Made by a program: the position numbers and the translations under genes
Assembly: GCF_900115545.1 (NCBI RefSeq)
Contig: NZ_FOWV01000003.1
Coordinates: forward strand, 124,001-188,000
DNA: 64,000 bases
From: Ralstonia sp. NFACC01
GTDB taxonomy: Bacteria > Pseudomonadota > Gammaproteobacteria > Burkholderiales > Burkholderiaceae
Direction of reading: 5' to 3'
In this document: piece by piece, positions 54,563 through 64,000 of the stretch
Layout: each line of letters starts with the position of its first letter
Numbering within the stretch: the first letter of the stretch is position 1
Notes under the pieces: model-generated
What the model was told of the DNA's origin: nothing
What the model saw: the letters and a program-made list of their open reading frames with translations, nothing else
Databases searched by the model: none

Positions 54563-55813
54563 TTACGCCTGATCCAGCTCGAACGCCTTGTGGAGTGCGC
54601 GCACGGCCAGCTCCATGTACTTCTCATCGATCAGCACCGAGATCTTGATTTCCGAGGTGGAGATCATCTGAATGTTGATGCCCTCTTCCGACAGCGTGCG
54701 GAACATCTTGCTGGCGATGCCCACGTGCGAACGCATGCCCACACCCACCACAGAAACCTTCGACACCTTCGGGTCGCCCGACACGCTGGCCGCACCGATA
54801 TGCGCCTTCACGCTGTCGTTCAGGATCGCTAGGGCGCGCTGGTATTCACCACGCGGCACGGTGAAGGTGAAGTCCGTCTTGCCTTCCACCGACTGGTTCT
54901 GAATGATCATGTCGACGTCGATATTGGCGTCGGCGACCGGGCCCAGGATCTGATACGCGATGCCAGGCTTGTCCGGCACACCGATCACGGTGATCTTGGC
55001 TTCGTCGCGGGCAAAGGCGATGCCGGAAATGGCGGCGGCTTCCATGTTCGAATCTTCCTCAAAAGTAATCAGCGTGCCCGAGTTCATCTCGATGTCGAGC
55101 GGCATCAGCGGGTCGGTCAGCGACGACAGCACGCGGGTCTTCACGCGGTACTTGCCGGCAAACTCCACCGAGCGAATCTGCAGCACCTTGGAACCGAGGC
55201 TGGCCATTTCCAGCATCTCTTCGAAGGTAATCTTGTCCAGGCGACGGGCATCGTCCACCACGCGCGGGTCGGTCGTGTACACGCCGTCGACGTCGGTGTA
55301 GATCAGGCATTCGTCGGCTTCGAGCGCAGCGGCAACCGCCACGGCCGAGGTATCCGAACCGCCACGGCCCAGCGTGGTGATGTGGCCTTCGCTATCGATA
55401 CCCTGGAAACCCGTGATGACGACCACGCGACCGGCGTCGAGATCCGCGCGCACGCGCTCGTCGTCGATCGACTGGATACGAGCCTTGGTGTAAGCCGAAT
55501 CGGTCTTCACAGGCACTTGCCAGCCGGTGTAGCTACGGGCATCGATGCCTTCGGCGTGCAGCGCGATGGCCAGCAGACCCACGCTCACCTGCTCGCCGGT
55601 CGAGGCAATCATGTCGAGTTCACGCGGGTCGGGCTGGGCCGAAATCTCTTTGGCCATGCCCAGCAGGCGATTGGTTTCGCCAGACATAGCCGATGGAACG
55701 ACCACGATCTGGTGACCTGCGCGGTGCCACTTGGCAACGCGCTTGGCGACATTCTTGATGCGTTCAACCGAACCCATCGAGGTGCCACCGTACTTGTGAA
55801 CGATGAGAGCCAT
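54563..55813 (-). CDS. lysC: Aspartate kinase
   Basis: First step of the lysine, threonine and methionine branch. The 416-residue product begins [15 protein letters not shown] (kinase motif), has [20 protein letters not shown] (nucleotide site) and [10 protein letters not shown], and ends in two ACT domains (landmarks [16 protein letters not shown] and [19 protein letters not shown]) for feedback control. I start at 55813 where the family begins. It is transcribed toward tRNA-Ser, with no obvious operon partner; tilS lies upstream, 98 bases away, on the same strand. Confidence 0.95.
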   Translation of the reverse strand: MALIVHKYGGTSMGSVERIKNVAKRVAKWHRAGHQIVVVPSAMSGETNRLLGMAKEISAQPDPRELDMIASTGEQVSVGLLAIALHAEGIDARSYTGWQVPVKTDSAYTKARIQSIDDERVRADLDAGRVVVITGFQGIDSEGHITTLGRGGSDTSAVAVAAALEADECLIYTDVDGVYTTDPRVVDDARRLDKITFEEMLEMASLGSKVLQIRSVEFAGKYRVKTRVLSSLTDPLMPLDIEMNSGTLITFEEDSNMEAAAISGIAFARDEAKITVIGVPDKPGIAYQILGPVADANIDVDMIIQNQSVEGKTDFTFTVPRGEYQRALAILNDSVKAHIGAASVSGDPKVSKVSVVGVGMRSHVGIASKMFRTLSEEGINIQMISTSEIKISVLIDEKYMELAVRALHKAFELDQA

Positions 55814-55910
55814 CTTGGAAAGATCAGGAGGAGGCGAAGCGGTGCAAAAGCTTTTGAAAATACAGCAATTTGCATCGATCGGCAAGCAATTCACTCCGTG
55901 ACAATGTGTG

Positions 55911-57329
55911 TCAGGGCGCACCTTCGGCGGCTGCAGTCCATGTGATCTGCCAGCCAGCCCCGCTGTGCGTGGCGGCCCGATTCATTCCCAGCCCAGCTGC
56001 GAACACGAGCATCTCTCCCGCATAGAGCAGCGGCAACCGCTGGCGTTCCCACGCCGGAATGCCGGCCTCCTGATAAGCCTGTTTGAGCGCTCGGGACGGT
56101 GCGCCGGAGCGCAGCACGATGCGTTCGCCACCGCGGCGTGGCGACAGCGACAGCGGCGCTTTCAAGGCTTGCACAGCAACGCCATCACTTGCCACGGGCG
56201 CAAACAGCAGCGTCCCGCCCCATGCGGCTACATTCACGCGTTGCTCAGTTCGAAGCTCCGGTTCAAACGCCGTCGCTCCAATGGCTACCGCGACCGGCTC
56301 CAATGCTTCGTTGGCGCCGGCGTCGACACGAGCAACCCCGCGGTAGCGCCTGACTTGTGCCGCAGATAATTCAATGCACAGCGCGCCATCGTCTCGCGCG
56401 TCAATCAGTTGCGTACGCAGATCCTCAAGGCGACGCGTGGACAACGCGCGCATTCCTGAATCGGCCAACCAGGCACGCAGCACCGCACGCTGACGTGGCG
56501 CGGATAGCGCAATCAGCGCCGCCACATCCAACCCATCCGCCGAAGCGATCTGCATCAAATCGGCCCGTGCGATCTCGTCGATCAACGCGGCGGCATCCGC
56601 CAAGTGCCCAGCGCTGCGGGACAGCGCTTCGCGATACGCCGGGAAATGATTCGCCATGCCCGAAAGCAGCGGACGCAACGCGTTCCTTGCGTAGCGTGCG
56701 TCGGTGTTGGATGGGTCCTCGACCCAACTGAGTGCGTGGGTGTGCGCATACAGTTCGATCTCGCTACGCGGTGCATCCACCCATGGACGCAACAACGTGA
56801 CAGCACCCGCTCGAGCCATTGGCATGGCAGCGAGGCCATGAAGACCGGCGCCACGCATCAATTGCAGCAGGACGGTTTCAGCCTGGTCATCCTGATGATG
56901 TGCCGTCAGCAGAATGGAGGCCCCCGTCTGCGCGCAAAGCGCTTCGAGCGCGGCATATCGGGCGTCGCGCGCCGCTTCCTCAACGCCCTGCCCCGCATCG
57001 ATCGCCACATGGACGCGACGCGCGTAAAACGCAACACCCGCTGCTTCTGCCAAGTGTTGGCAGGCGCATTCCCAGACATCGGCATCGGCCTGCAAGCCAT
57101 GGTGGATGTGCAGGGCAACGAGCTGCACGCGTGCACCCGAATCACGCCACGCAGCACTTGCGTGCAGAAGCGCGGCGGAATCACGGCCGCCCGACAGGGC
57201 AATCCCCACAATTGGAGCTTCGGACCCGCCAGAAGCAACAAAGGCCGCACACGCGGCAACGCGTTGTGCGACCTTGTTGACGAGATCAGCCGACGAATCA
57301 GCGGACTTCGGTTTCCTTGAACTTGCCAT
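55911..57329 (-). CDS. tilS: tRNA(Ile)-lysidine synthetase
   Basis: Modifies C34 of the CAT-anticodon tRNA-Ile to lysidine, changing its codon and amino-acid identity. The 472-residue product has the PP-loop ATP motif [15 protein letters not shown] (SGGxDS), [20 protein letters not shown], and a C-terminal substrate-recognition domain ([16 protein letters not shown]). The start at 57329 lies inside accA: 32 bases overlap in a different frame. GGCAAGTTCAAGG sequences in that overlap also encode AccA's last residues. Confidence 0.9.
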   Translation of the reverse strand: MASSRKPKSADSSADLVNKVAQRVAACAAFVASGGSEAPIVGIALSGGRDSAALLHASAAWRDSGARVQLVALHIHHGLQADADVWECACQHLAEAAGVAFYARRVHVAIDAGQGVEEAARDARYAALEALCAQTGASILLTAHHQDDQAETVLLQLMRGAGLHGLAAMPMARAGAVTLLRPWVDAPRSEIELYAHTHALSWVEDPSNTDARYARNALRPLLSGMANHFPAYREALSRSAGHLADAAALIDEIARADLMQIASADGLDVAALIALSAPRQRAVLRAWLADSGMRALSTRRLEDLRTQLIDARDDGALCIELSAAQVRRYRGVARVDAGANEALEPVAVAIGATAFEPELRTEQRVNVAAWGGTLLFAPVASDGVAVQALKAPLSLSPRRGGERIVLRSGAPSRALKQAYQEAGIPAWERQRLPLLYAGEMLVFAAGLGMNRAATHSGAGWQITWTAAAEGAP

Positions 57330-58266
57330 AAGCCATCAGGCGCTCGTGCCGGCGCGTCTGGAGTTCCGATGTCTTCATGCCCTGGAACTGGCGCAGCGAC
57401 TCGGCCAGCGCGCGCTTGAGCATCGTCGCCATGTTCTTCGGATCGCGATGCGCGCCGCCCAACGGCTCGTTGACGATCTTGTCGATCAGGCCCAGCGCCT
57501 TCAGACGATGCGCGGTCAGGCCCAGTGCCTCGGCGGCTTCCGGCGCTTTCTCTGCGGTCTTCCACAGGATCGACGCGCAGCCTTCCGGCGAAATCACGGC
57601 GTACGTGGCGAACTGCAGCATGATCACGGAATCGCCCATGGCGATGGCCAGTGCGCCGCCCGAACCGCCTTCACCGATGATGGTGGCGATCAGGGGCACC
57701 TTCAGGCCGGCCATCACAAACAGGTTGTGGCCGATGGCTTCGGATTGGCCGCGCTCTTCCGCATCAATGCCCGGGAACGCGCCCGGCGTATCAACAAACG
57801 TGAAGATCGGGAGGCCGAACTTGTCCGCCAGCTCCATCAGGCGCTTGGCTTTGCGGTAGCCCTCCGGCTTGGACATGCCGAAGTTGCGCAGCGCGCGCTC
57901 CTTCGTATCGCGGCCCTTCTGGTGACCGATCACCATGCAAGCCTGGCCATTGAAGCGCGCCAGACCGCCCACGATCGACAGGTCGTCTGCAAAGGTGCGG
58001 TCGCCGTGCAATTCGTGGAAGTCGGTAAAGATCTCGCGGACGTAATCGAGCGTGTACGGACGCTGCGGGTGCCGGGCGATCTGCGCGACCTGCCATGGCG
58101 TCAGGTTGGCGTACAGATCTTTGGTGAGCTGCTGGCTCTTGGAAGCCAGGCGGGAAATTTCTTCAGAAATGTCGACAGCGGAATCGTCTTGTACGAAGCG
58201 AAGTTCTTCGATCTTCGCCTCAAGTTCTGCGATCGGCTGCTCGAACTCCAGGAAGGTTGTTTTCAT
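57298..58266 (-). CDS. accA: Acetyl-CoA carboxylase carboxyltransferase subunit alpha
   Basis: Carboxyltransferase subunit for malonyl-CoA synthesis in fatty-acid synthesis. The 322-residue product begins [20 protein letters not shown], has the carboxyltransferase core ([35 protein letters not shown]) and ends in [20 protein letters not shown]. Its 3' end overlaps tilS by 32 bases, as in other Burkholderiales. Confidence 0.96.
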   Translation of the reverse strand: MKTTFLEFEQPIAELEAKIEELRFVQDDSAVDISEEISRLASKSQQLTKDLYANLTPWQVAQIARHPQRPYTLDYVREIFTDFHELHGDRTFADDLSIVGGLARFNGQACMVIGHQKGRDTKERALRNFGMSKPEGYRKAKRLMELADKFGLPIFTFVDTPGAFPGIDAEERGQSEAIGHNLFVMAGLKVPLIATIIGEGGSGGALAIAMGDSVIMLQFATYAVISPEGCASILWKTAEKAPEAAEALGLTAHRLKALGLIDKIVNEPLGGAHRDPKNMATMLKRALAESLRQFQGMKTSELQTRRHERLMAYGKFKETEVR

Positions 58267-58352
58267 GGATCTTCTGAAAGGCTCTTGAAGGCGCGCATTC
58301 TACCGGATTTTGACCGCCGGGCGACGCGCTCCGTTTCATCGGAATGAACAGA

Positions 58353-59231
58353 TCAATAGGTGGTCGCCGTGTCGAGACTGCGCCACATATACCACGTGGC
58401 CACGGTGCGCCACGGTTCCCAGTTGGCGGCGACTTCACGCGCTTCGCTGCGAGTGACGGGCTCGCCACTGAAATAATTTTGTGAAATCGCGTTGATGAGC
58501 CCGATATCGTCCAGCGGCAGCACATTCGGGCGCATTAAATTGAACATCAGGAACATCTCGGCCGTCCATCGACCGATGCCGCGAATCTGCGTCAACTCGG
58601 CAATCACGTCCTCGTCCTCCATCTCGGCCCACTTGGCAACGTGCACGGTGCCGTTACGAAAGTGGTCGGCTAGGTCAAGGATGTACTCGGCCTTGCGCTT
58701 GGACAGGCCGCACCCTGCCAGCTTCTCTTGGCCGGCGCGCAGGAACTGGGCAGGCACAAGTTTGGGGCACGCAGTCACAACTCGTTCCCACACCGATTGC
58801 GCGGCCTTGACTGAAATCTGCTGACCGACAATCGACCTCGCCAGCGTGACGAACGGGTCGCCACGGGAAGCCAAGTGCGCCGGGCCGTACGTCGGGATGA
58901 TCTTACGCAGGATGCGGTCGCGCTTCATCAGGTCTGCGCAGGCTTCTTGCCAATACTCGGGTGGGCCTGAGAGCACCACTTCTGCTGGCACAGGTAGTGC
59001 CTCGCTGGCGGCAAGCGTTTCGGGCAGCGGCACCTTGCTTGCAGGCGCAGGCATGCGTTTGGCCGGGGACTTGGCAGGCTTGATCGCCGCATTCTTGGCG
59101 ACGACCGACTTGCTGGCCACACCATCGACCTTCTTGGCGGCCACCTTCTTGGCAGACGGCACCTTCACCGCCGGCGTTTTCTTGGCGGCTGTGCTGCGCA
59201 CTACGTTGGCTTTCTTGGCCACCGCGTTCAT
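58353..59231 (-). CDS. DNA-3-methyladenine glycosylase (AlkA-like HhH-GPD) with Lys/Ala-rich tail
   Basis: Base-excision repair glycosylase for alkylated purines. The 292-residue product has the HhH-GPD core from about residue 75: [38 protein letters not shown], and a catalytic Asp in [11 protein letters not shown]. The first ~65 residues are Lys/Ala/Pro/Val-rich ([19 protein letters not shown], then [12 protein letters not shown]) and look like a histone-H1-type DNA-binding tail. I start at MNAVAKK (59231); the stop codon of cysS overlaps by 4 bases (ATGA), so the two are co-translated. Confidence 0.86.
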   Translation of the reverse strand: MNAVAKKANVVRSTAAKKTPAVKVPSAKKVAAKKVDGVASKSVVAKNAAIKPAKSPAKRMPAPASKVPLPETLAASEALPVPAEVVLSGPPEYWQEACADLMKRDRILRKIIPTYGPAHLASRGDPFVTLARSIVGQQISVKAAQSVWERVVTACPKLVPAQFLRAGQEKLAGCGLSKRKAEYILDLADHFRNGTVHVAKWAEMEDEDVIAELTQIRGIGRWTAEMFLMFNLMRPNVLPLDDIGLINAISQNYFSGEPVTRSEAREVAANWEPWRTVATWYMWRSLDTATTY

Positions 59232-60619
59232 GCGCGTCTCCACTCGGTCAGGCCACCCGGTTTGTCTTCCAGAACGATGCCAGCGGCCAGCAACTCGGCA
59301 CGGATGGCGTCCGCACGGGCGAAGTCTCGGGCAGCCTTGGCCGCGCGGCGCTCTTCGATACGCGCTTCCACTTCTGCGCCGTCCAGGCCATCGGCCGACA
59401 CGCCGCTCTGCAGGAACGCGTGCGGATCCCGGCCCAGCAGGCCCAGCACACCGGCCAACGCAGCCAGTTGATTGGTCAGCTCGGGCGAGCGCGTCTTGTT
59501 CACCTCGCTCGCCAGCTCAAACAGCACCGACACGGCGACCGGCGTGTTGAAGTCGTCGTTCATCGCTTCGAGGAAGCGCTTACCGTGCGACTCGTTCCAG
59601 TCGGGCTTTGCACCGGCCGCGGCAGGCACATCCTTCAGCGCGGTGTACAGGCGCGTAAGCGCATGGCGCGCGTCGTCGAGGTGCGCGTCGCTGTAGTTCA
59701 AGTCGCTCCGATAGTGCGAGCGCAGGATGAAGAAACGCACGACCTCCGCGTCATACACCTTCAGCACGTCGCGGATGGTGAAGAAGTTGCCGAGCGATTT
59801 CGACATCTTTTCGTCATTCACACGCACGAAGCCGTTGTGCATCCACGTGTTGACGAACGTCTTGCCGGTCGCGCCCTCGGACTGCGCAATTTCATTCTCG
59901 TGATGCGGGAACTGCAGATCGGCGCCGCCGCCGTGCAGGTCGAAATGCTCGCCTAGCAGCTCGCAGCTCATCGCCGAGCACTCGATATGCCAGCCCGGGC
60001 GGCCCTCGCCCCACGGCGACGCCCAGCGCGACTCGGCCGGCTCATCGGCCTTGGCGGATTTCCACAACACGAAGTCGAGGGGATCCTGCTTGGCATCGTT
60101 GGCAGCCACGCGCTCGCCCGCACGCAGGTCTTCGAGCGACTTGCCGGACAGCTTGCCGTAACCGGGAAACTTGCGCACCGCGTAGTTCACGTCGCCGTCG
60201 GTCGCCTGATAGGCGAGGCCGTTCGCCTGCAGCCTGCCGATCATGTTCAGCATCTGCGGCACGTATTCGGTGGCGCGGGGCTCGTGGTCGGGGCGCTGCA
60301 CGCCAAGCGCATCGGCGTCTTCGTGCATGGCAGCGATGAAGCGGCCGGTGAGCGCGCTCATCGTCTCGCCGTTCTCGACCGCGCGCTTGATGATCTTGTC
60401 GTCGATGTCGGTGATGTTGCGCACGTAGGTCACCTCGTAACCTGACGCGCGCAGCCAACGCTGCACCATATCGAACACCACCATGACCCGCGCATGCCCC
60501 ACGTGACAGTAGTCGTACACCGTCATCCCGCACACGTACATGCGTACGCGGCCGGGCTCGATGGGGACGAACGTCTGTTTCTCACGCGCGAGCGTGTTGT
60601 AGATCTTGAGTGATTCCAT
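59228..60619 (-). CDS. cysS: Cysteine--tRNA ligase
   Basis: Charges tRNA-Cys. The 463-residue product has the zinc Cys and HIGH-type motif in [19 protein letters not shown] (C30, HVGH 39-42), further zinc ligands in the [12 protein letters not shown] and [11 protein letters not shown] stretches, and the KMSKS motif in [11 protein letters not shown]. Overlaps the downstream AlkA-like gene by 4 bases. Its start at 60619 has the family N-terminus [10 protein letters not shown]. Confidence 0.95.
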   Translation of the reverse strand: MESLKIYNTLAREKQTFVPIEPGRVRMYVCGMTVYDYCHVGHARVMVVFDMVQRWLRASGYEVTYVRNITDIDDKIIKRAVENGETMSALTGRFIAAMHEDADALGVQRPDHEPRATEYVPQMLNMIGRLQANGLAYQATDGDVNYAVRKFPGYGKLSGKSLEDLRAGERVAANDAKQDPLDFVLWKSAKADEPAESRWASPWGEGRPGWHIECSAMSCELLGEHFDLHGGGADLQFPHHENEIAQSEGATGKTFVNTWMHNGFVRVNDEKMSKSLGNFFTIRDVLKVYDAEVVRFFILRSHYRSDLNYSDAHLDDARHALTRLYTALKDVPAAAGAKPDWNESHGKRFLEAMNDDFNTPVAVSVLFELASEVNKTRSPELTNQLAALAGVLGLLGRDPHAFLQSGVSADGLDGAEVEARIEERRAAKAARDFARADAIRAELLAAGIVLEDKPGGLTEWRRA

Positions 60620-60835
60620 GAAGCAGTGTCGGGAGACTCAGCGCGCCGCGCATGCGAGGTACAACGTTGCGGGCGGACTAAATTGGAGGCAATCGGCGCC
60701 GGCGAGGCGCCTGCAAAACTAGCGACATATCTTACCGGAACTGCGCTGACGGGGCCGCCTGCCGGTACGCCTGGCATGCTCCCCGTCAAGAACCTTTCCC
60801 GGCGCGCACGGCCGCTGCTGCGCACAAAGACGGTT

Positions 60836-60844
60836 TGTTAGAAT
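60836..60844 (+). promoter_or_regulatory. Candidate extended -10 promoter of the TPR gene
   Basis: TGTTAGAAT, the same extended -10 as in front of ndk, about 29 bases before the start codon at 60873. No clear -35. Confidence 0.45.
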
Positions 60845-60872
60845 GCGGCGGAGTATAACGGAACCGATTCTC

Positions 60873-61523
60873 ATGAACAGACCGCTGCGTCAGACCGCTG
60901 CAACCCTGGCTTGCCTGCTCGCCATGTCGGCGGCACCGGCCTTCGCCCAAACCGCCGGCTTTGCCTTGCCGGCCGATTTGATGCCCAGCACGCAGCAAGC
61001 GCCGCAGGTTGCGCGCCAGAAGCGCATCGACGAAGCATTGGCCAAGAAGCAATACGCACAGGCACTCGACGAACTGGACAAGGATGTCGCCTCCCAGCCG
61101 CGCAACGCGCAGGCACGCTTCCAGCGCGGCGTGGCACTTGCCGGCCTGGGCCGCGCCGACGATGCCATCGTCGCTTTCAGCCAGATGACACAGGACTTCC
61201 CGGAACTGCCCGAGCCTTATATCAATTTGGCTGCGCTGTATGCCGAGCGCGGCGAACTGCTCCGCGCCCGCGACAGCCTGATCATGGCGAACCGCGTGGC
61301 GCCGGAGAATGCGATGGCGCAATCCAACCTGGGTGACGTCTACGTCCGCCTGGCCGCGCAGTCGTATCAGAGTGCGATCAAGCTGAACCCGAAGAACGCC
61401 ACCGCGCGCGCACGCCTGGATGCCCTGCCCGATCTGCCCGGCGTGCACCCTGCGTCCAAACCCGCCACGACCACGCTGCCCGCAGCCAGCGGCGTGAGCG
61501 CCAAGCCGGCGAAGCGTCAGTAA
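60873..61523 (+). CDS. Exported tetratricopeptide repeat protein
   Basis: Periplasmic TPR scaffold of unknown partner. The 216-residue product has a signal peptide (TLACLLAMSAAPAFAQTAG) and repeats of TPR type (landmarks YAQALDELDKDVASQP, ARFQRGVALAGLGRADDAIV, PYINLAALYAERGELLRARD, AQSNLGDVYVRLAAQSYQSA), then a low-complexity tail. It is followed by ppiA at 55 bases on the same strand and may be in one transcript with ppiA-ppiB-lpxH. I start at MNRPLRQT; an ATG ten codons earlier overlaps the -10 element. Confidence 0.85.
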   Translation: MNRPLRQTAATLACLLAMSAAPAFAQTAGFALPADLMPSTQQAPQVARQKRIDEALAKKQYAQALDELDKDVASQPRNAQARFQRGVALAGLGRADDAIVAFSQMTQDFPELPEPYINLAALYAERGELLRARDSLIMANRVAPENAMAQSNLGDVYVRLAAQSYQSAIKLNPKNATARARLDALPDLPGVHPASKPATTTLPAASGVSAKPAKRQ

Positions 61524-61577
61524 GAAGAAGACGCGGCCGATCCTGCTTTTCCCACCCCAAGTTCTCTCTTTCTGACC

Positions 61578-62159
61578 ATGCTCCGTATTCGCTCCCTCTT
61601 CGCCGGGCTCGTGTGTGCACTGGCCGTGACCGCCACCGCAGCCACGGCAGCCACCGCATCCGCACCGCATGTCCAGTTCAAGACATCAATGGGTAACTTC
61701 ACCGTTGAGGTGTATCCGGACAAGGCGCCCAAGACGGTCGCCAACTTCCTGCAGTATGTGAAGGATGGCTTCTATAAGGGCACGATCTTCCACCGTGTGA
61801 TGGACGGCTTCATGATCCAGGGCGGCGGCTTCACGGCCGACATGAAACAGAAGGACACCCGCCCGCCGGTCGAAATCGAATCGAAGAACGGCCTGAAGAA
61901 CGACAAGTACACGATCGCCATGGCCCGCACCATGGACCCGAACTCCGCCACCGCGCAGTTCTACGTGAACGTGGTGGACAACAACATGCTCAACTACCCT
62001 GGTCAGGACGGTTACGGCTATACCGTCTTCGGCAAGGTGGTTGATGGCACCGACACCATCGACAAGATCAAGGCGGTGGAAACCACCACGAAGTTCCCGC
62101 ACCAGAATGTGCCTGTGAAGCCGATCCTGATTGAATCGGCCACCGTCGTCTCCAAATAA
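61578..62159 (+). CDS. ppiA: Periplasmic peptidyl-prolyl cis-trans isomerase A (cyclophilin)
   Basis: Folding helper for exported proteins. The 193-residue product has a signal peptide ([20 protein letters not shown]) and the cyclophilin core, with [19 protein letters not shown] (catalytic Arg in FHR) and [12 protein letters not shown]. It is paralogous to the following gene, which lacks a signal peptide. Assignment as exported PpiA is by the signal peptide. Confidence 0.92.
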   Translation: MLRIRSLFAGLVCALAVTATAATAATASAPHVQFKTSMGNFTVEVYPDKAPKTVANFLQYVKDGFYKGTIFHRVMDGFMIQGGGFTADMKQKDTRPPVEIESKNGLKNDKYTIAMARTMDPNSATAQFYVNVVDNNMLNYPGQDGYGYTVFGKVVDGTDTIDKIKAVETTTKFPHQNVPVKPILIESATVVSK

Positions 62160-62188
62160 CGCTTTTTGCCCCACCCAAGGAATTCACC

Positions 62189-62695
62189 ATGACCCAAGTC
62201 AAGCTGCACACCAACCACGGCGACATCACCCTGGCCCTGGACGCCGAGAAGGCACCCAAGTCGGTCGCCAACTTCGTCGCCTATGTAAAGGATGGCCATT
62301 ACAACGGCACGGTGTTCCACCGCGTCATCAAAGGCTTCATGATCCAGGGCGGCGGCTTTGAGCCGGGCGAGAAGATGAACCAGAAGCCCACCAAGGCTCC
62401 GATCGACAACGAAGCCAACAACGGCCTGAAGAACGAGCGCGGGGCCATTGCCATGGCACGCACCAACGATCCGCACTCGGCCACGGCGCAGTTCTTCATC
62501 AACACGGTCGACAACGACTTCCTGAACCACACGTCGCCGACGCCGCAAGGCTGGGGCTACGCCGTGTTCGGCAAAGTGACCGAAGGCATGGACGTCGTCG
62601 ACAAGATCCGCTCGGTGCGCACGGGCAACCGTGGCTTCCACCAGGACGTGCCGATGGAAGACGTGATCATCGAAAGCGCTGAAGTGATCGAATGA
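62189..62695 (+). CDS. ppiB: Cytoplasmic peptidyl-prolyl cis-trans isomerase B (cyclophilin)
   Basis: Cyclophilin without a signal peptide, hence cytosolic. The 168-residue product begins [20 protein letters not shown] and has [19 protein letters not shown] and [17 protein letters not shown]. It lies 29 bases after ppiA and its stop overlaps lpxH by 4 bases (ATGA). Confidence 0.94.
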   Translation: MTQVKLHTNHGDITLALDAEKAPKSVANFVAYVKDGHYNGTVFHRVIKGFMIQGGGFEPGEKMNQKPTKAPIDNEANNGLKNERGAIAMARTNDPHSATAQFFINTVDNDFLNHTSPTPQGWGYAVFGKVTEGMDVVDKIRSVRTGNRGFHQDVPMEDVIIESAEVIE

Positions 62696-63510
62696 TTGAC
62701 GCAGCGCACGCCTCACAGGCATCCGCGCTGAAGACACCGGTCCGGGTTTCCGGGCCGGTGTTTTTTATTTCGGATCTGCACCTGACGGCCAGCATGCCGG
62801 CCACCGCCGCCGCGTTCGAGCGCTTCCTGCGCACGCGCGCCCGCGAGGCCCGCACGCTCGTCATCCTGGGTGACTTCTTCGAATACTGGGTCGGCGATGA
62901 AGAATTGGCTGATCCGTTCCACCAGCACATCGCCAACCTGCTCGCTGAAGTTGCAGCGGGCGGCACGCGCGTGCTGTTCATGCACGGCAATCGCGACTTC
63001 CTGCTCGGCAAGCGTTTCTTGAAGGCTGCGCACGCTACGCTGCTACCTGATCCCACCGTGCTGGAAGCGGATGATGGCCAGCGCATCGTGCTCGCCCACG
63101 GCGACGCCCTCTGCACGCGCGACACGGCCTACATGCGTTTTCGCCACTGGACGCGCAAGCGCTGGGTGCAGCGGATATTCCTGACGATGCCGCTGCGCTG
63201 GCGGCTGAAGATCGCTCAAAAGATGCGCGCAGAGAGCGAAGCTGGCCGCGCCATGTCCGCCAACGTAGCGGGCGAACCCCGCGCCGCGGCGATGATGGGC
63301 GACGTCGCACCCGAAGCGGTAGACGCGTTGCTCAAGGCATCCAATACATCCACGCTCATCCACGGCCACACGCACCGCCCGCAATTGCATCACGAGCCGA
63401 GGGGCAGCCGCTGGGTACTTTCCGACTGGGATTTCGATCAGGCGCAACCGCGCGGCAGTTTTCTGAAACTGCAAGACGGCGCGCTCACGGTCGAGCAAGT
63501 GACGACATAA
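62692..63510 (+). CDS. lpxH: UDP-2,3-diacylglucosamine diphosphatase
   Basis: Lipid A biosynthesis, converting UDP-2,3-diacylglucosamine to lipid X and UMP. The 272-residue product has all calcineurin-type metal motifs: [43 protein letters not shown] and [11 protein letters not shown]. The N-terminal ~20 residues are an extension. It starts within the ppiB stop (ATGA), so it is co-translated with ppiB. Confidence 0.95.
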   Translation: MIDAAHASQASALKTPVRVSGPVFFISDLHLTASMPATAAAFERFLRTRAREARTLVILGDFFEYWVGDEELADPFHQHIANLLAEVAAGGTRVLFMHGNRDFLLGKRFLKAAHATLLPDPTVLEADDGQRIVLAHGDALCTRDTAYMRFRHWTRKRWVQRIFLTMPLRWRLKIAQKMRAESEAGRAMSANVAGEPRAAAMMGDVAPEAVDALLKASNTSTLIHGHTHRPQLHHEPRGSRWVLSDWDFDQAQPRGSFLKLQDGALTVEQVTT

Positions 63511-63532
63511 GCTGTCGCCACCGGCCCTTTGC

Positions 63533-64000
63533 TTACTTGAGCATCCGCTTCAGCTCGCTCGCATCGAACGGATCGTTCGGCGAGTTCTCCAGGTGCGCGC
63601 CCAGTCGATCAAGCGCAGAAAGAATCGACTCGATACGCTCCTGCTGAAGCTCGCTGTGGTCGATCAGCCGCTTGAGCGCCAGCGATACCGGATCATCCGC
63701 ATCCGGCGTAATGCCATACGCGGAAAACTCCTGCTTGAGCGCGGACCGGGCCTCGGTAGCGACATCGCGTTCGATGATGCGCGCCGGAATGCCAACCGCC
63801 GTTGCGCCCGGCGCCACCGGCTTAAGCACGACCGCGTTGGACCCAACACGCGCGCCATCTCCGATGACAAAACCGCCGAGCACCTTGGCGCCCGCGCTCA
63901 CCACCACGCCCTTGCCGAGCGTCGGGTGCCGCTTGGCCCCCTTGTAGAGCGACGTGCCGCCCAGCGTGACGCCCTGGTAGATCGTGCAGTCGTCACCGAT
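63533..64000 (-). CDS. cysE: Serine O-acetyltransferase, C-terminal part (cut by window edge)
   Basis: Makes O-acetylserine, the acceptor for sulfide in cysteine synthesis. The frame is open to the window edge, so only the last 155 residues are here: left-handed beta-helix hexapeptide repeats ([60 protein letters not shown]) typical of the EpsC/CysE class, and a C-terminal helical tail. Assignment is good; the N-terminal domain that would confirm it lies outside. Confidence 0.85.
   Translation of the reverse strand: MGDDCTIYQGVTLGGTSLYKGAKRHPTLGKGVVVSAGAKVLGGFVIGDGARVGSNAVVLKPVAPGATAVGIPARIIERDVATEARSALKQEFSAYGITPDADDPVSLALKRLIDHSELQQERIESILSALDRLGAHLENSPNDPFDASELKRMLK

Overview
The window is about 64 kb of GC-rich chromosome (roughly 63-64 % GC by eye) from a betaproteobacterium of the Burkholderiales. 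Gene content and order (ndk-rlmN-pilW-rodZ-ispG-hisS, surE-pcm-nlpD-rpoS, dnaX-ybaB-recR next to ffs, trxA-rho, and the AddAB-like recombination pair) best fit Ralstonia, probably the R. pickettii group; the species is an inference. No insertion sequence, prophage, CRISPR array or rRNA operon was seen, so this is mostly core genome with a few accessory stretches.

Layout. 0-5.3 kb: a minus-strand operon read ndk > rlmN > pilW > rodZ > ispG > hisS (hisS is cut by the window edge). 5.6-8.8 kb: a Bax-inhibitor-like membrane protein, rlmD, and a divergent exo/endonuclease/phosphatase-family gene. 8.8-12.5 kb: surE > pcm > nlpD > rpoS. 12.7-15.6 kb: a quinone oxidoreductase and an Old Yellow Enzyme/TetR (nemA/nemR-like) pair with two candidate operators. 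15.7-22.2 kb: an accessory module (LysR regulator, CaiB/BaiF CoA-transferase, NitT/TauT-type ABC importer and a divergent OprB-like porin) that looks like uptake and CoA activation of an unknown compound. 22.2-32.4 kb: dnaX > ybaB > a small monooxygenase-fold gene > recR, the SRP RNA, and the two-subunit helicase-nuclease. 32.6-34.5 kb: trxA and rho, with a pyrimidine-rich rho leader.

34.7-39.3 kb is the least explained part: a VpsR-like sigma-54 activator, about 1.1 kb with only one weakly supported ORF, a LuxR-type regulator whose receiver lacks the phospho-acceptor Asp, an M90 (MtfA-like) peptidase and a translationally coupled exported protein of unknown function. 39.5-43.1 kb: type B ribosomal protein L31, a polytopic glycosyltransferase-like protein and a MATE transporter. 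43.2-45.2 kb: tRNA-Asp, tRNA-Glu, tRNA-Ala and gltX. 45.4-54.1 kb: a patatin-like lipoprotein, an NlpC/P60 hydrolase, the yejABEF peptide importer and fabI. 54.3-64 kb: tRNA-Ser, lysC, accA > tilS, cysS > an AlkA-like glycosylase with a histone-H1-like tail, a TPR protein, ppiA > ppiB > lpxH, and the 3' part of cysE.

Most genes are housekeeping. I see no clear multi-gene system of a wholly new type. The best leads are the 34.7-39.3 kb regulatory stretch, the AlkA-like protein with its DNA-binding-like tail, the uptake/CoA-transfer module, the insertion of a monooxygenase-fold gene into dnaX-ybaB-recR, and the rho leader.
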